Positions 43,778-52,475 of a DNA stretch of 64,000 bases are shown here, piece after piece. Source of the DNA: Bacillus safensis FO-36b (GTDB taxonomy: Bacteria; Bacillota; Bacilli; Bacillales; Bacillaceae); the NCBI RefSeq assembly GCF_000691165.1, contig NZ_ASJD01000005.1, forward strand, positions 62,001 through 126,000, read 5' to 3'. The notes under the pieces were generated by a model that was not told the origin of the DNA, ran no database searches, and saw only the letters and a list, made by a program, of their open reading frames with translations. Each line of letters starts with the position of its first letter. The stretch's first letter is position 1. A program made the translations under genes and the position numbers.

Positions 43778-44953
43778 ATGAATTTCGACGAACAGATCAT
43801 ACGTAAAGGTTCAAAATCAGTGAAATGGGATCAAGCAGAGTCTTTGTTCCTGACAACAGATGCCCTCCCGATGTGGGTGGCTGATATGGATTTTAAAGCG
43901 CCGCAGGTCGTCCTTGATGCATTGAAAGAGCGATTAGACCACGGTGTATTTGGCTATGCATTTCAAGATCAGGATACGCAGCAGGCAGTCGCTGGATGGC
44001 TCAAAAGAAGACATGGATGGACAATTCAGACAGATGCCGTCACCTTCACACCAGGAATTGTAACGGCACTTAGTTTTGCTGTTCAAGCCTTTACAGCACC
44101 GCACGACGAAGTAGTTATACAGTCACCAGTGTATACACCTTTTTATCAAATGATTGAACGAAATGGACGTACAGTCTCAACCAATCCTTTAAAAATAGAA
44201 AACAACCGCTATATGATGGATTTTGATGATTTAGAGAAAAAACTGAGCAGACCACAAGCAAAGCTCATGTTCCTTTGCCATCCGCATAATCCGTCCGGAA
44301 GAGCATGGTCAAAAGAGGAATTAAAGCGAGTCGGAGACCTATGTGTGAAGCATGGAGTCACAGTCGTTTCAGATGAGATTCACTCGGATTTGATGCTTTA
44401 CGGGAAGCAGCATGTGCCCTTCGCCAGCCTTTCTGACGACATTGCACATATCACGGTAACGTGTATTGCGCCGAGTAAAACCTTTAATCTAGCAGGGCTC
44501 CAGGCATCTGCTATTATCATTTCAGATGAAGAAAAAAGAACCCTTTTCACGAATGAAGTGCAAAGAAACGGACTGTCCAAACTGAATGCCTTTGCGATTC
44601 CAGCGATGGAAGCAGCATACCGCCACGGGGATGAGTGGCTTGATGCCCTTGTTCTTTATCTCGAAGGCAATATGAAAACGGCGATGGACTATATCGACGA
44701 AAATCTTCCAAATATGCGTTATATGAAACCAGATGCTTCTTATTTATTGTGGCTGGACATTCGGGATTATCAATTCAGTCAAGCGGAATTGAAACGGAAT
44801 CTGCTGAAAAAAGGGAAAGTGATCCTAGAGCTTGGCCACGTGTACGGACACGAAGGAGACGGCTTTATTCGGATGAATCTCGGCTGTCCTGCTGAAACAG
44901 TCAGAGAAGGACTGAAACGTCTCCACCAAGCGTTCACGCTATCAGCTGAATAA
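43778..44953 (+). CDS. patB: Cystathionine beta-lyase PatB (MalY/PatB family)
   Basis: 391 residues from ATG 43778 with AGAGGTGGG ahead; an upstream in-frame ATG has no site. The aminotransferase-fold C-S lyase starts WVADMDFKAPQVV, has CHPHNPSGRAWSKEEL, SDEIHSDLM and the PLP lysine in APSKTFNLAGLQAS. Cleaves cystathionine and cysteine conjugates. Position between yugE and kinB is as in B. subtilis. Followed by a terminator hairpin and repeat copy C. Confidence 0.95.
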   Translation: MNFDEQIIRKGSKSVKWDQAESLFLTTDALPMWVADMDFKAPQVVLDALKERLDHGVFGYAFQDQDTQQAVAGWLKRRHGWTIQTDAVTFTPGIVTALSFAVQAFTAPHDEVVIQSPVYTPFYQMIERNGRTVSTNPLKIENNRYMMDFDDLEKKLSRPQAKLMFLCHPHNPSGRAWSKEELKRVGDLCVKHGVTVVSDEIHSDLMLYGKQHVPFASLSDDIAHITVTCIAPSKTFNLAGLQASAIIISDEEKRTLFTNEVQRNGLSKLNAFAIPAMEAAYRHGDEWLDALVLYLEGNMKTAMDYIDENLPNMRYMKPDASYLLWLDIRDYQFSQAELKRNLLKKGKVILELGHVYGHEGDGFIRMNLGCPAETVREGLKRLHQAFTLSAE

Positions 44954-44970
44954 GACCTATACGATAGAAA

Positions 44971-44990
44971 GAACATCCTAACGGGTGTTC
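44971..44990 (+). terminator. patB terminator hairpin, copy 1
   Basis: GAACATCC and GGGTGTTC pair (one G-T) around TAAC. T-run missing because the element begins at 44992. Confidence 0.8.
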
Positions 44991-44991
44991 T

Positions 44992-45167
44992 CAGCGTGTA
45001 GACAAACCCTCGCATTCTTTGTCAGTCCTGCGTGCTGGTGCTCACGAATGTCAAATTCGCTCCGCGCCAGTACTCGTCCTTCCTAGACTTCAAAGGTTTT
45101 CTATCACGCTGAAAAGAAGACAAAGGGCTAAAATCAAGATCATTTTAGCCCTTTGTCAGCAATCTGA
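44992..45167 (+). repeat. ~170-bp structured intergenic element, copy C
   Basis: Starts CAGCGTGTAGACAAACC. The complementary segment GGTTTTCTATCACGCTG ends at 45111, closing a 120-nt domain that contains the stem CTTTG/CAAAG and a CGAAT/ATTCG hairpin. A second domain is a 16-bp perfect hairpin (45119-45157). Ends AGCAATCTGA. No open frame of note. Bracketed by identical terminator hairpins. Confidence 0.9.
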
Positions 45168-45187
45168 GAACATCCTAACGGGTGTTC
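45168..45187 (+). terminator. patB terminator hairpin, copy 2
   Basis: Identical 20-mer to 44971-44990, here followed by TTTTT, as a working terminator should be. Confidence 0.88.
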
Positions 45188-45238
45188 TTTTTAAAGAAAA
45201 AAACCCTCCTTTTATCATATCTACTTTGTAAATGAAAT

Positions 45239-45246
45239 GATATAAT
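45239..45246 (+). promoter_or_regulatory. -10 region of kinB
   Basis: ATGATATAAT gives an extended -10 (TGATATAAT) 38 bp ahead of kinB. No clear -35 at 17 bp. Confidence 0.5.
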
Positions 45247-45283
45247 GAGAGGAATTACAATTATTTACGAGGAGAGCATTTAA

Positions 45284-46576
45284 ATGGAAATGTTCAAGGA
45301 TTTTCTGCTCCATGTATCTTTTATTCTATTTCCAATCTTTTTATATCATGCGCTATGGCTAAGCCGGACCCCTGCTCATTTCCCAAAAACGAATAAACTG
45401 CTCATCACAGTATTCGCATCCATCTCTTCAGCACTATGTATTATGTATCCAGTTGGTTCGATTTTAGATTTGCAGACTGGGCTTCAATCTATTCCCCTTG
45501 TGCTTGCTATTTTATACGGAGGATACATGGCGGGGATCGTTGCCATCTTGATAAGCATCATTGTCAAATTCGTGATGTACGGCTCTTTCTTATGGATTGG
45601 GCTCATCGTTGTCCCAATTTACTTTTTCATCCCATTCCTGTTCTACCGAAAATGGCATCAATATTCGAAGCCAAATAAGCTGTTTTACGGAGTGCTTATC
45701 GGTTTATCCAAAGGATTCTTTATTTACATTGGCCTGCTTGCGGTCAGCTTAATGGCATACAGCCCAGCTTTTATTATGCAGCAAAAGCTCCTTGAGTTAT
45801 TTTTCTCAACTCTTTACTACATATTCTTTCTTGTGCTCAGTATCTATTCCATTGAATTCGTGAAAGAAAATGCGGAAATGAGATCACAGCTTGTCCAGTC
45901 AGAAAAACTGACCATTGTAAGTGAACTTGCTGCAAGCGTTGCCCATGAAGTACGCAATCCGCTGACAGTTGTGAGAGGCTTTATTCAATTGCTCTTTTCG
46001 AGTGATAATACAAAAGAACCACCTGCCAATAAAGATTATAAGAATCTCGTTCTGTCCGAGTTAGACCGTGCGCAGGACATTATCACGAGCTATCTTGACA
46101 TTGCAAAACAAAACTATTATCAAATAGAATCTCTTAATCTCTCTAAATTACTTGAGGAATGTGCATCACTGATGACATCCTATGCGAATTTTAAATCGGT
46201 CACAATTCATCAATCCATTGAACCTGATTTATACATTCAAGGGGATGTAACGAAGATCAAGCAAGTCATGATTAATTTAATCAAAAATGCGATAGAAGCG
46301 GCTCCTGAACATGAAGGGAAAATAGAACTTTTTGCTTCAAAAGAAAATCATAAGATCTGCCTTTATTTCGTTGATAACGGTGTAGGTATGACAGAAAGCC
46401 AAATGAAAAAGCTTGGCGAACCCTATTACACCTTGAAAAATAAAGGGACTGGGCTTGGGCTGACAGTGACTTTTTCTATTATTGAAAATCACCATGGAAC
46501 CATTCGTTTCAAAAGCTCGCTGCAATCTGGAACAACCGTCACCGTGAAATTTCCTGAAGATACAAGAAGAAAATGA
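45284..46576 (+). CDS. kinB: Sporulation sensor histidine kinase KinB
   Basis: 430 residues. Six membrane segments in the first 200 residues form the sensor. HisKA domain near 215 with AASVAHEVRNPLTVVRGFIQLL (phosphorylated histidine), and ATPase domain near 320-425 with NLIKNAIEAA, VDNGVGM and GTGLGLT. KinB feeds phosphate to Spo0F in the sporulation phosphorelay. In B. subtilis kinB and kapB form one operon; here a 58-residue reverse gene lies between them, which may alter that coupling. Confidence 0.95.
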   Translation: MEMFKDFLLHVSFILFPIFLYHALWLSRTPAHFPKTNKLLITVFASISSALCIMYPVGSILDLQTGLQSIPLVLAILYGGYMAGIVAILISIIVKFVMYGSFLWIGLIVVPIYFFIPFLFYRKWHQYSKPNKLFYGVLIGLSKGFFIYIGLLAVSLMAYSPAFIMQQKLLELFFSTLYYIFFLVLSIYSIEFVKENAEMRSQLVQSEKLTIVSELAASVAHEVRNPLTVVRGFIQLLFSSDNTKEPPANKDYKNLVLSELDRAQDIITSYLDIAKQNYYQIESLNLSKLLEECASLMTSYANFKSVTIHQSIEPDLYIQGDVTKIKQVMINLIKNAIEAAPEHEGKIELFASKENHKICLYFVDNGVGMTESQMKKLGEPYYTLKNKGTGLGLTVTFSIIENHHGTIRFKSSLQSGTTVTVKFPEDTRRK

Positions 46577-46756
46577 TTAATCCATTTTTTTTGTTCTTTT
46601 TTCATCTATGCGCTCCTGCTTCTTAGATGCACGAACGATGAGCCGAAAACAAATAAATGCAGCAATAAAGAAAATCACCGTGGTGATAGCCGCTGGGATG
46701 TACTCCCTTTTATCTTCAGGAAAATATAGTAGAAAAAGTACGATGAACGACATCAT
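46577..46756 (-). CDS. Small membrane protein between kinB and kapB
   Basis: 58 or 59 residues (starts at 46753 or 46756), too short for a standard ORF cut-off. It starts MSFIVLFLLYFPEDKREYIP, has a second membrane segment (AAITTVIFFIAAFICFRLIV) and a strongly basic, charged tail ending KRTKKMD. A G7 tract upstream offers a ribosome site. Its stop abuts the kinB stop. Two membrane helices with a positive C-terminus argue for a real protein. Family not recognised. Confidence 0.6.
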   Translation of the reverse strand: MMSFIVLFLLYFPEDKREYIPAAITTVIFFIAAFICFRLIVRASKKQERIDEKRTKKMD

Positions 46757-46848
46757 TCGCCATTCCCCCCCTTTTGCTCGTTTACTTCACTATATTGGCT
46801 AAAAGAAATGAAATACCTTCCGATAAGAAGGAAATGGAGGAATTTCAC

Positions 46849-47241
46849 ATGACAGACATTCAAATTGGACAAGTTGTGAAAGGTTTTTATAAAACAGGTG
46901 TATACGTTGGGGAAGTGACAGCAGTGAAACCATCGACCTATCTCGTTCAAGTAAAAGCCGTTCTGACACATCCCACTCAAGGCGACCTGCATCATCCGAA
47001 AGAAGCAGACGTGCCTTTTTTCCAAGAGAGGCGGGCTTTGGCCTATAGAGAACAGACAAATATCCCTCATCATATGGTGAAGCCTTATGATGGCGATATA
47101 CCTGATTATGAAGAGTCACTGAAAGAAGCTGTAGATAAATTGAAACAAGCACTCCGTGCGGATGATTCTAAATGGGCTGAAAAATCAAGAGCGTGCCTAT
47201 CTTCTCTTGAAAAAGATTATTTTCCAGAAGACGTCCGCTAA
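46849..47241 (+). CDS. kapB: Kinase-associated protein KapB
   Basis: 130 residues from ATG 46849 (GGAGG site); the frame opens 25 codons earlier. An SH3-like barrel is suggested by IGQVVKGFYKTGVYVGEVTAVKPSTYLVQVKAVLTHPTQGDLHHP, followed by a helical acidic end. KapB is needed in B. subtilis for KinB to act in sporulation. Last bases overlap the kapD stop on the opposite strand by 4 bp. Confidence 0.94.
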   Translation: MTDIQIGQVVKGFYKTGVYVGEVTAVKPSTYLVQVKAVLTHPTQGDLHHPKEADVPFFQERRALAYREQTNIPHHMVKPYDGDIPDYEESLKEAVDKLKQALRADDSKWAEKSRACLSSLEKDYFPEDVR

Positions 47242-47864
47242 TCAGCCGAATCAAAAAAATGTGAGAAATCGATCAGCTCACCAATTTTGGTTGTTTGCGG
47301 ATTTTCCACATATGCTCTGTCTTTTTCAAAAAGGGTGAACAGCTGATAAGTCGTCATGGCATCATCGAGTGCTTTATGATGCTTACCAGCTCCTTCACTG
47401 CCGTATTCCTTTGCCGCTTTTCGAAGCCCTGTCAGTGTGCGGTCACCAAAAAAGGTTTTATATTCAAAAGCCAGATCCCTCAGCTTCCCCTTAAAAGGAA
47501 AGTTAATATGATTGAGCATACAATTTTGCTTCAGTACCTTCATGTCCATGTTGCCCCACGTAATAATCTCACAATTCTCTCCCCCATCAAGTGACACGAG
47601 CTTCTCGATAAACGCCTCAAATGAAATCCCGCTCTCTACATCCTCCTGCGTAATTCCGAGGAAAGATTTACAGCGCTTCGTCAGCTTCGGGAACTTTTTC
47701 GGTTTGACGTAGCTAGAGAATGTGTCTATGATCGTTTCATCTGCTGCTTTCACTACCCCAGCTTCAATAATTTCAGGAAAAAAGTTTTGTGGATGATATT
47801 TTCCATCAGGCATCGTAAATTCAAAATCGACCACAAGCACCGTCTTCTGTTCCACCAGTTTCAC
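47238..47864 (-). CDS. kapD: DEDD-type 3'-5' exonuclease KapD
   Basis: 208 residues. Exo I motif VVDFEFTMPDG with its D-x-E near residue 12, Exo II NMDMKVLKQNC near 105, Exo III HKALDDAMTTYQLF near 170 with the HxxxxD of the DEDDh group. In B. subtilis KapD is an inhibitor of the KinA and KinB route to sporulation and resembles exonucleases. Convergent with kapB as in B. subtilis. Confidence 0.94.
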   Translation of the reverse strand: MKLVEQKTVLVVDFEFTMPDGKYHPQNFFPEIIEAGVVKAADETIIDTFSSYVKPKKFPKLTKRCKSFLGITQEDVESGISFEAFIEKLVSLDGGENCEIITWGNMDMKVLKQNCMLNHINFPFKGKLRDLAFEYKTFFGDRTLTGLRKAAKEYGSEGAGKHHKALDDAMTTYQLFTLFEKDRAYVENPQTTKIGELIDFSHFFDSAD

Positions 47865-48034
47865 CTCACTTTTTCGTCAGCTTTTCATTCTCATACCATT
47901 ATATTAAGACGGACCTTGAAATCACTTCATTTTCGTGAAAATAATGCAGATTCACTATGCCCAACCTATTCATCTGATGAAAGATCGTTTATTTTCCTTT
48001 ATAATTATTAAGGAACACGAAATAAATAAAGAAG

Positions 48035-49252
48035 GTGGTCTCTATCACAAACAGGAAGAAAAACTTGTACATCATGTGGTTTGTGAACTTTTTTGTATCT
48101 GCGAGTATTACAATGATCGTCCCTTTTTTATCACTTTACATAGAATCTCTTGATAGCAGCTATTCAAATGAATTTGTTCAAAGATGGAGCGGATATGTCT
48201 TTGGGGTCACGTTTTTAACAGCCTTCCTGATTTCTCCGATTTGGGGGCGGATTGGCGACCGGCATGGCTATAAAAAGATATTATTAATTAACGGTATTGG
48301 CATCGCCACAAGTATTCTATTAATGGGGCTTGTGCACACCGTGTATCAGCTATTTGCACTAAGGCTCTTCATGGGGCTTGTCACAGGCTTTATCTCGACT
48401 TCAATGGCACTGATTTCTGCACAGACTGAAAAGGCAACTGCTGGTAAAACCCTTGGAACGATGCAGATGAGTAATGTCGCCGGAGGATTGTTTGGTCCGT
48501 TAATGGGCGGATTCATGGCAGACAGCGTCGGATTTATTTATACGTTTTTCCTCACAGCGGCTGTCATTTATGTGTCAGCTATTGTGATTGTCTTCGGAGT
48601 AAAGGAACAGCCGATCCGGTCAAAAGAAGCAAAGCGAGTTTCTTACTCACGGAAGGATGTACTCATTCACATTTTCAATCAGCCTTTGCTTGTGGTCACG
48701 ATGCTTTTAACGTTTATTACGCAGGTAGGGAACTTTAGCATACAGCCGCTTTTGGCTTTATACATTCATGATTTACATGGTCCTGTCAATCTCGCTTTTT
48801 ATGCGGGGCTTGCTTTTTCTGCAACTGGACTTGGCAATTTGCTGTTCACGCGAAAATGGGGGGATCTCGGAGATCGAATTGGTCACGACAAGGTGCTGCT
48901 TGCCCTTCTCATCCTCTCCTCTATTTTATTCATCCCGCAAGCGATGGCGGATTCATACGTCATGTTAGTCATTTTCCGTTTCCTATACGGGATGGCACTT
49001 GGCGGAATTATTCCGTGTACGACGGCGTATATCCGGATCAAAGCACCTGCTTCTATGCAAGGGGAAGTGCTCGGATACAATGTCAGCTTCCGTTTTCTTG
49101 GGAATGTCGTCGGTCCGGTGATCGGCGGCATTGTGGCGAGTCATTACGGGATTCCAGCTGTCTTTTATGTCACTGCCGGCATTTTTCTGTTTGGTGCGTT
49201 ATTTTTATGGGCGGTCCGCTCGCATGCGAAGACGAATGAAAGGAGTGTCTGA
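48035..49252 (+). CDS. yuxJ: MFS drug/metabolite efflux transporter YuxJ
   Basis: About 400 residues with 12 membrane helices. MFS signatures include WGRIGDRHGYKKILL between helices 2 and 3 and the matching WGDLGDRIGHDKVLL between 8 and 9; GGLFGPLMGGFMADS is antiporter motif C, seen in drug exporters. The start is uncertain: GTG 48035 lies inside the AGAAGGTGG ribosome site, while the codon at the ideal distance is ATC at 48044. A downstream ATG at 48074 would remove part of helix 1. Terminator overlaps the stop. Confidence 0.88.
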   Translation: MVSITNRKKNLYIMWFVNFFVSASITMIVPFLSLYIESLDSSYSNEFVQRWSGYVFGVTFLTAFLISPIWGRIGDRHGYKKILLINGIGIATSILLMGLVHTVYQLFALRLFMGLVTGFISTSMALISAQTEKATAGKTLGTMQMSNVAGGLFGPLMGGFMADSVGFIYTFFLTAAVIYVSAIVIVFGVKEQPIRSKEAKRVSYSRKDVLIHIFNQPLLVVTMLLTFITQVGNFSIQPLLALYIHDLHGPVNLAFYAGLAFSATGLGNLLFTRKWGDLGDRIGHDKVLLALLILSSILFIPQAMADSYVMLVIFRFLYGMALGGIIPCTTAYIRIKAPASMQGEVLGYNVSFRFLGNVVGPVIGGIVASHYGIPAVFYVTAGIFLFGALFLWAVRSHAKTNERSV

Positions 49253-49274
49253 TCATCTTCAGATACTCTTTTTT
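49243..49274 (+). terminator. Terminator overlapping the yuxJ stop
   Basis: GAGTGTCTGA and TCAGATACTC pair (one mismatch) around 6 nt, followed by six T. Confidence 0.85.
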
Positions 49275-49392
49275 CTTGCGTAAAAGCCTTATTCACTAGA
49301 CTTCACGCCCATTCTTTTCTAAAAATAACCTTCTCGTATTCGCAAAAGAATGGTACGATATGGCTAGAAAATTGAAGAAAGTGAGTGACCTC

Positions 49393-51261
49393 ATGTTTCG
49401 TGCAATCATTGGTTGGTTATTACTTGCTGCCCTCATCCCACTATTTGTTCTGACTTTTTATCTATCAAAGGAAGAAGCTGCAAGTGTAAAGCCTGTTAAC
49501 GAAGTGCTTGATCAAAAAATCAAGCTGGAAAAGATAGATTTTTCCCAAAACAGTTATATGTATGACCGGGATGGTTCTCTTATCTCCGAGATCGTCTCAA
49601 ACGATGAGAACCGGGTGTTCGTGAAATACGATAAAATCCCTGAACCTGTGAAGGAGCTGTTCCTTCGTTCAGAGGACCGCAACTTTTATGACCATAAGGG
49701 AATTGACTTTATGGGGGTTGTTCGTGCCCTTGCTGCAAACGTCAAAAACCATGGCATCAGCCAAGGAGCGAGTACGATCACACAGCAGCTGTCCCGCAAC
49801 TTATATTTAAGCCATGAACGTTCGTTCAGCCGAAAGTTTACGGAGCTGCTCTATTCCTATGAACTTGAGCGGAAATTCTCGAAGGATGAAATTCTCGAAA
49901 GCTATTTAAATACGATTTATTTCAGTAATGGTGTTTACGGTGTCGGTTCTGCGGCTAATTACTATTTTGATAAGCCGCTTAGTTCTTTAACACTTGCACA
50001 AATGGCATTTATCTCTGCTATTCCAAACAACCCAACACTGTATGACCCATTAAAGCAGTTCAAGCACACAAAGAAACGCCAAGAACGACTGCTTGGTATT
50101 TTGAAGAAAGATGGCGTCATCACCAAAAAGCAATACAAAAAAGCCGTCAAAGAAAAAATCAGCCTTTCTTTAAGTGAAAAGAAAAACCTATACCCTGACT
50201 ATGTGACATATGCCAATGAAGAGTTTACCGATCTTGTGTCTGATCAGGAGGGCTTTACAAAACGATTGAAGAAAGCCAAAACAACTGAAGCGAAAAAGGC
50301 GATTCAAAAAGAATTATCCGAAAAGGTCAGTGCCCTGCTCCAGGATGGTGTGAAAATTTATACGGCGCTTGATCCTTCCTTACAGCAAAGAGCCGTCTAT
50401 CAGCTCAATGCTCAATTGCCTTACCAAGGTGTGGAAGGCGGATCAGCCGTCATTAATCATGAAACGCATCAAATTGTTGCACTTGCTGGCGGGAAAAACT
50501 ATAAAAAATTTGATTTTAACTACGCTTATCAAGCGCAAAGACAGCCTGGTTCTGCAATTAAACCGCTTTTAGACTATGCACCTTATATTGATCTAACCGG
50601 CGCAACGGCTTCAAGCACCATCAGTGCCGGCAAGTTTTGCAGCAGCGGATACTGTCCGCAGAACTATAATCATAAAACGTATGGTACAGTCACACTTGAA
50701 ACAGCCTTTAAACATTCTTACAATACCCCTGCGATCCGAATGCTGGATACAGTAGGTGTCAAAAAAGGCTTCAGCTATTTAGAGAAGTTCTCATTTGAGC
50801 ATATTGTAGCGGATGATTACCGCCTTCCTTCTGCACTTGGCGGATTTACGAAAGGCTTCTCACCGCTAGAAATAACAGATGCATATACCGTCTTTGGCAA
50901 CCAAGGAGCCTACACACAAAGTCATTCGATCACAAAAGTGACAGACTTAAACGGTAAGACCCTTTACAAGTGGAAAGAGTCGCCAAAGCAAGTATATTCT
51001 CAGCGTACAAATGAAACGATGCGTAAGCTGCTTACCTCCGTTGTGAAAAGTGGGACAGGGAAAAAAGCGAATTTCAATGCCCCTTACATCGGTGGTAAAA
51101 CAGGGACATCCAATGACTACAAAGATATTTGGTTTGTGGGACTGACAGATCAGTACACAATGGGTGTCTGGGTCGGAAGAGATAGAGGAACGGTCGAATC
51201 GATTTACAATTCAAGCCCGCACTTACGTATTTGGAAAAATACGATGCAATACGCCAGATAA
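49393..51261 (+). CDS. pbpD: Class A penicillin-binding protein 4
   Basis: 622 residues from ATG 49393; B. subtilis PbpD has 624. An upstream in-frame ATG (49360) lies in what looks like the -10 region. One membrane anchor (residues 5-27), then the glycosyltransferase domain with the EDRNFYDHKGID catalytic glutamate, GASTITQQLSRN and ELERKFSKDEILESYLN. Transpeptidase domain: active serine in PGSAIK, SYN in KHSYNTPA, and KTGTS near the end. It polymerises and crosslinks peptidoglycan at the cell surface. Confidence 0.96.
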   Translation: MFRAIIGWLLLAALIPLFVLTFYLSKEEAASVKPVNEVLDQKIKLEKIDFSQNSYMYDRDGSLISEIVSNDENRVFVKYDKIPEPVKELFLRSEDRNFYDHKGIDFMGVVRALAANVKNHGISQGASTITQQLSRNLYLSHERSFSRKFTELLYSYELERKFSKDEILESYLNTIYFSNGVYGVGSAANYYFDKPLSSLTLAQMAFISAIPNNPTLYDPLKQFKHTKKRQERLLGILKKDGVITKKQYKKAVKEKISLSLSEKKNLYPDYVTYANEEFTDLVSDQEGFTKRLKKAKTTEAKKAIQKELSEKVSALLQDGVKIYTALDPSLQQRAVYQLNAQLPYQGVEGGSAVINHETHQIVALAGGKNYKKFDFNYAYQAQRQPGSAIKPLLDYAPYIDLTGATASSTISAGKFCSSGYCPQNYNHKTYGTVTLETAFKHSYNTPAIRMLDTVGVKKGFSYLEKFSFEHIVADDYRLPSALGGFTKGFSPLEITDAYTVFGNQGAYTQSHSITKVTDLNGKTLYKWKESPKQVYSQRTNETMRKLLTSVVKSGTGKKANFNAPYIGGKTGTSNDYKDIWFVGLTDQYTMGVWVGRDRGTVESIYNSSPHLRIWKNTMQYAR

Positions 51262-51279
51262 ACAGGAGGTTTGATTGCG

Positions 51280-51690
51280 ATGCATTCAACACATCCACCC
51301 CATTTAATTTTATTTGACGGTGTCTGCAACGTGTGCAGCGGCGCTGTTCAGTTTGTGATTAAGCGCGATCCGAATGAACGGATGATGTTCGCTTCATTAC
51401 AATCAGATACAGGGCAGCGTATTTTAAAGGAAAACGGTTTGCCTTTAGATGAGTTCAATTCATTCATTTATATCGAAAAAGGGACCCTGTATACGAAATC
51501 GACAGGCATCTTAAAAGCCGCGCGGCATTTAAAAGGAATCTACAGATGGAGCTTTTTACTCCTTGCCATACCTCGCCCAATCCGTGATTGGTTTTATCAG
51601 CTGATGGCAAAAAATCGCTATAAATGGTTTGGTCAAAAAACATCTTGTATGATGCCTACACCCGATATTCAAAAGCGGTTTCTTTCATAA
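51280..51690 (+). CDS. yuxK: DCC-family thiol-disulfide protein YuxK
   Basis: 136 residues from ATG 51280 (AGGAGGT site). DGVCNVCSGAVQFVIKRDP is the DCC motif with CxxC; MFASLQSDTG and RPIRDWFYQLMAKNRYKWFG complete the DUF393 family pattern. A thioredoxin-like redox role is assumed for the family but unproved. Nineteen bases behind pbpD and probably cotranscribed. B. subtilis has the same order. Confidence 0.93.
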   Translation: MHSTHPPHLILFDGVCNVCSGAVQFVIKRDPNERMMFASLQSDTGQRILKENGLPLDEFNSFIYIEKGTLYTKSTGILKAARHLKGIYRWSFLLLAIPRPIRDWFYQLMAKNRYKWFGQKTSCMMPTPDIQKRFLS

Positions 51691-51724
51691 AAAAAGCATC
51701 CTCCATCATTGGAGGATGCTTTCT
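51690..51724. terminator. Terminator between yuxK and yufK
   Basis: AGCATCCTCC and GGAGGATGCT pair perfectly around ATCATT, with an A-run on one side and TTTC on the other. Confidence 0.9.
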
Positions 51725-51732
51725 TTGTCTGC

Positions 51733-52290
51733 TTATGAAGGCAGACTTGCCATCACACTGTTATAAAGCTTAATAAATAAGTACAAAATACCGATCAAAA
51801 ACGTCGCCCAAAACAGCAGAATAAACATCATAAATCCAATCAAATTCAGCATAGAAAGCGATTGATAAATGCGAACCACAACCCAGATAAAATAGACAAG
51901 ACTTGCTAATGCAAAAAGTCCAACAAGCAGAATGAGCTGCTGCGTCAACAGAAATGCTAGCAAGCTGGCAAATAAATAAACAACGGATGCAATCCGAATT
52001 TTCTTTAAGTTCTCCCCTTCAGGGTCCTTAGCGAAAAAGAGCAGCGCCAGCTCTAATACCGTATCTGCAATCAGTTTTAAGGCAGATAAGATCATAAAAT
52101 AAACAAGTGCAAAAGCAGCAAAGAGAGCAAGACGAATGCCCTGTTCAGAGAAAAATTCAAGCATTCCTTTTAAAATGCCTGCTTGAGTCAAGAAATCAGT
52201 CGTGATACCTACTGTGAAAATCGAAAAAGCAGAGCTGAATAGTAAAATTGAAATCAGCGGAAAATATCCAGTCAAATATGTATTTTTCAT
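51733..52290 (-). CDS. yufK: Membrane protein YufK
   Basis: 185 residues from ATG 52290 (AAAGGAT site). Five or six hydrophobic segments and few charged residues; DUF5366-like in appearance. The protein ends MLNLIGFMMFILLFWATFLIGILYLFIKLYNSV before a short tail. Function unknown. In B. subtilis yufK also stands reversed ahead of malK. Confidence 0.85.
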   Translation of the reverse strand: MKNTYLTGYFPLISILLFSSAFSIFTVGITTDFLTQAGILKGMLEFFSEQGIRLALFAAFALVYFMILSALKLIADTVLELALLFFAKDPEGENLKKIRIASVVYLFASLLAFLLTQQLILLVGLFALASLVYFIWVVVRIYQSLSMLNLIGFMMFILLFWATFLIGILYLFIKLYNSVMASLPS

Positions 52291-52475
52291 AAATAGATCC
52301 TTTCTCATAAGCTCACATTTATTATGGCTCACTTAAAACGGATTGACAAGATGCTTTCAAAGTAAACTGACAGCAAAATCAAATTTATGATTTTGCACGT
52401 ACATTCCTTCACAAACTTACATTTTCCCGTTAAAGTATTACTGTTACGAAAAAATCGTGCGTTAGGGGTATACTC

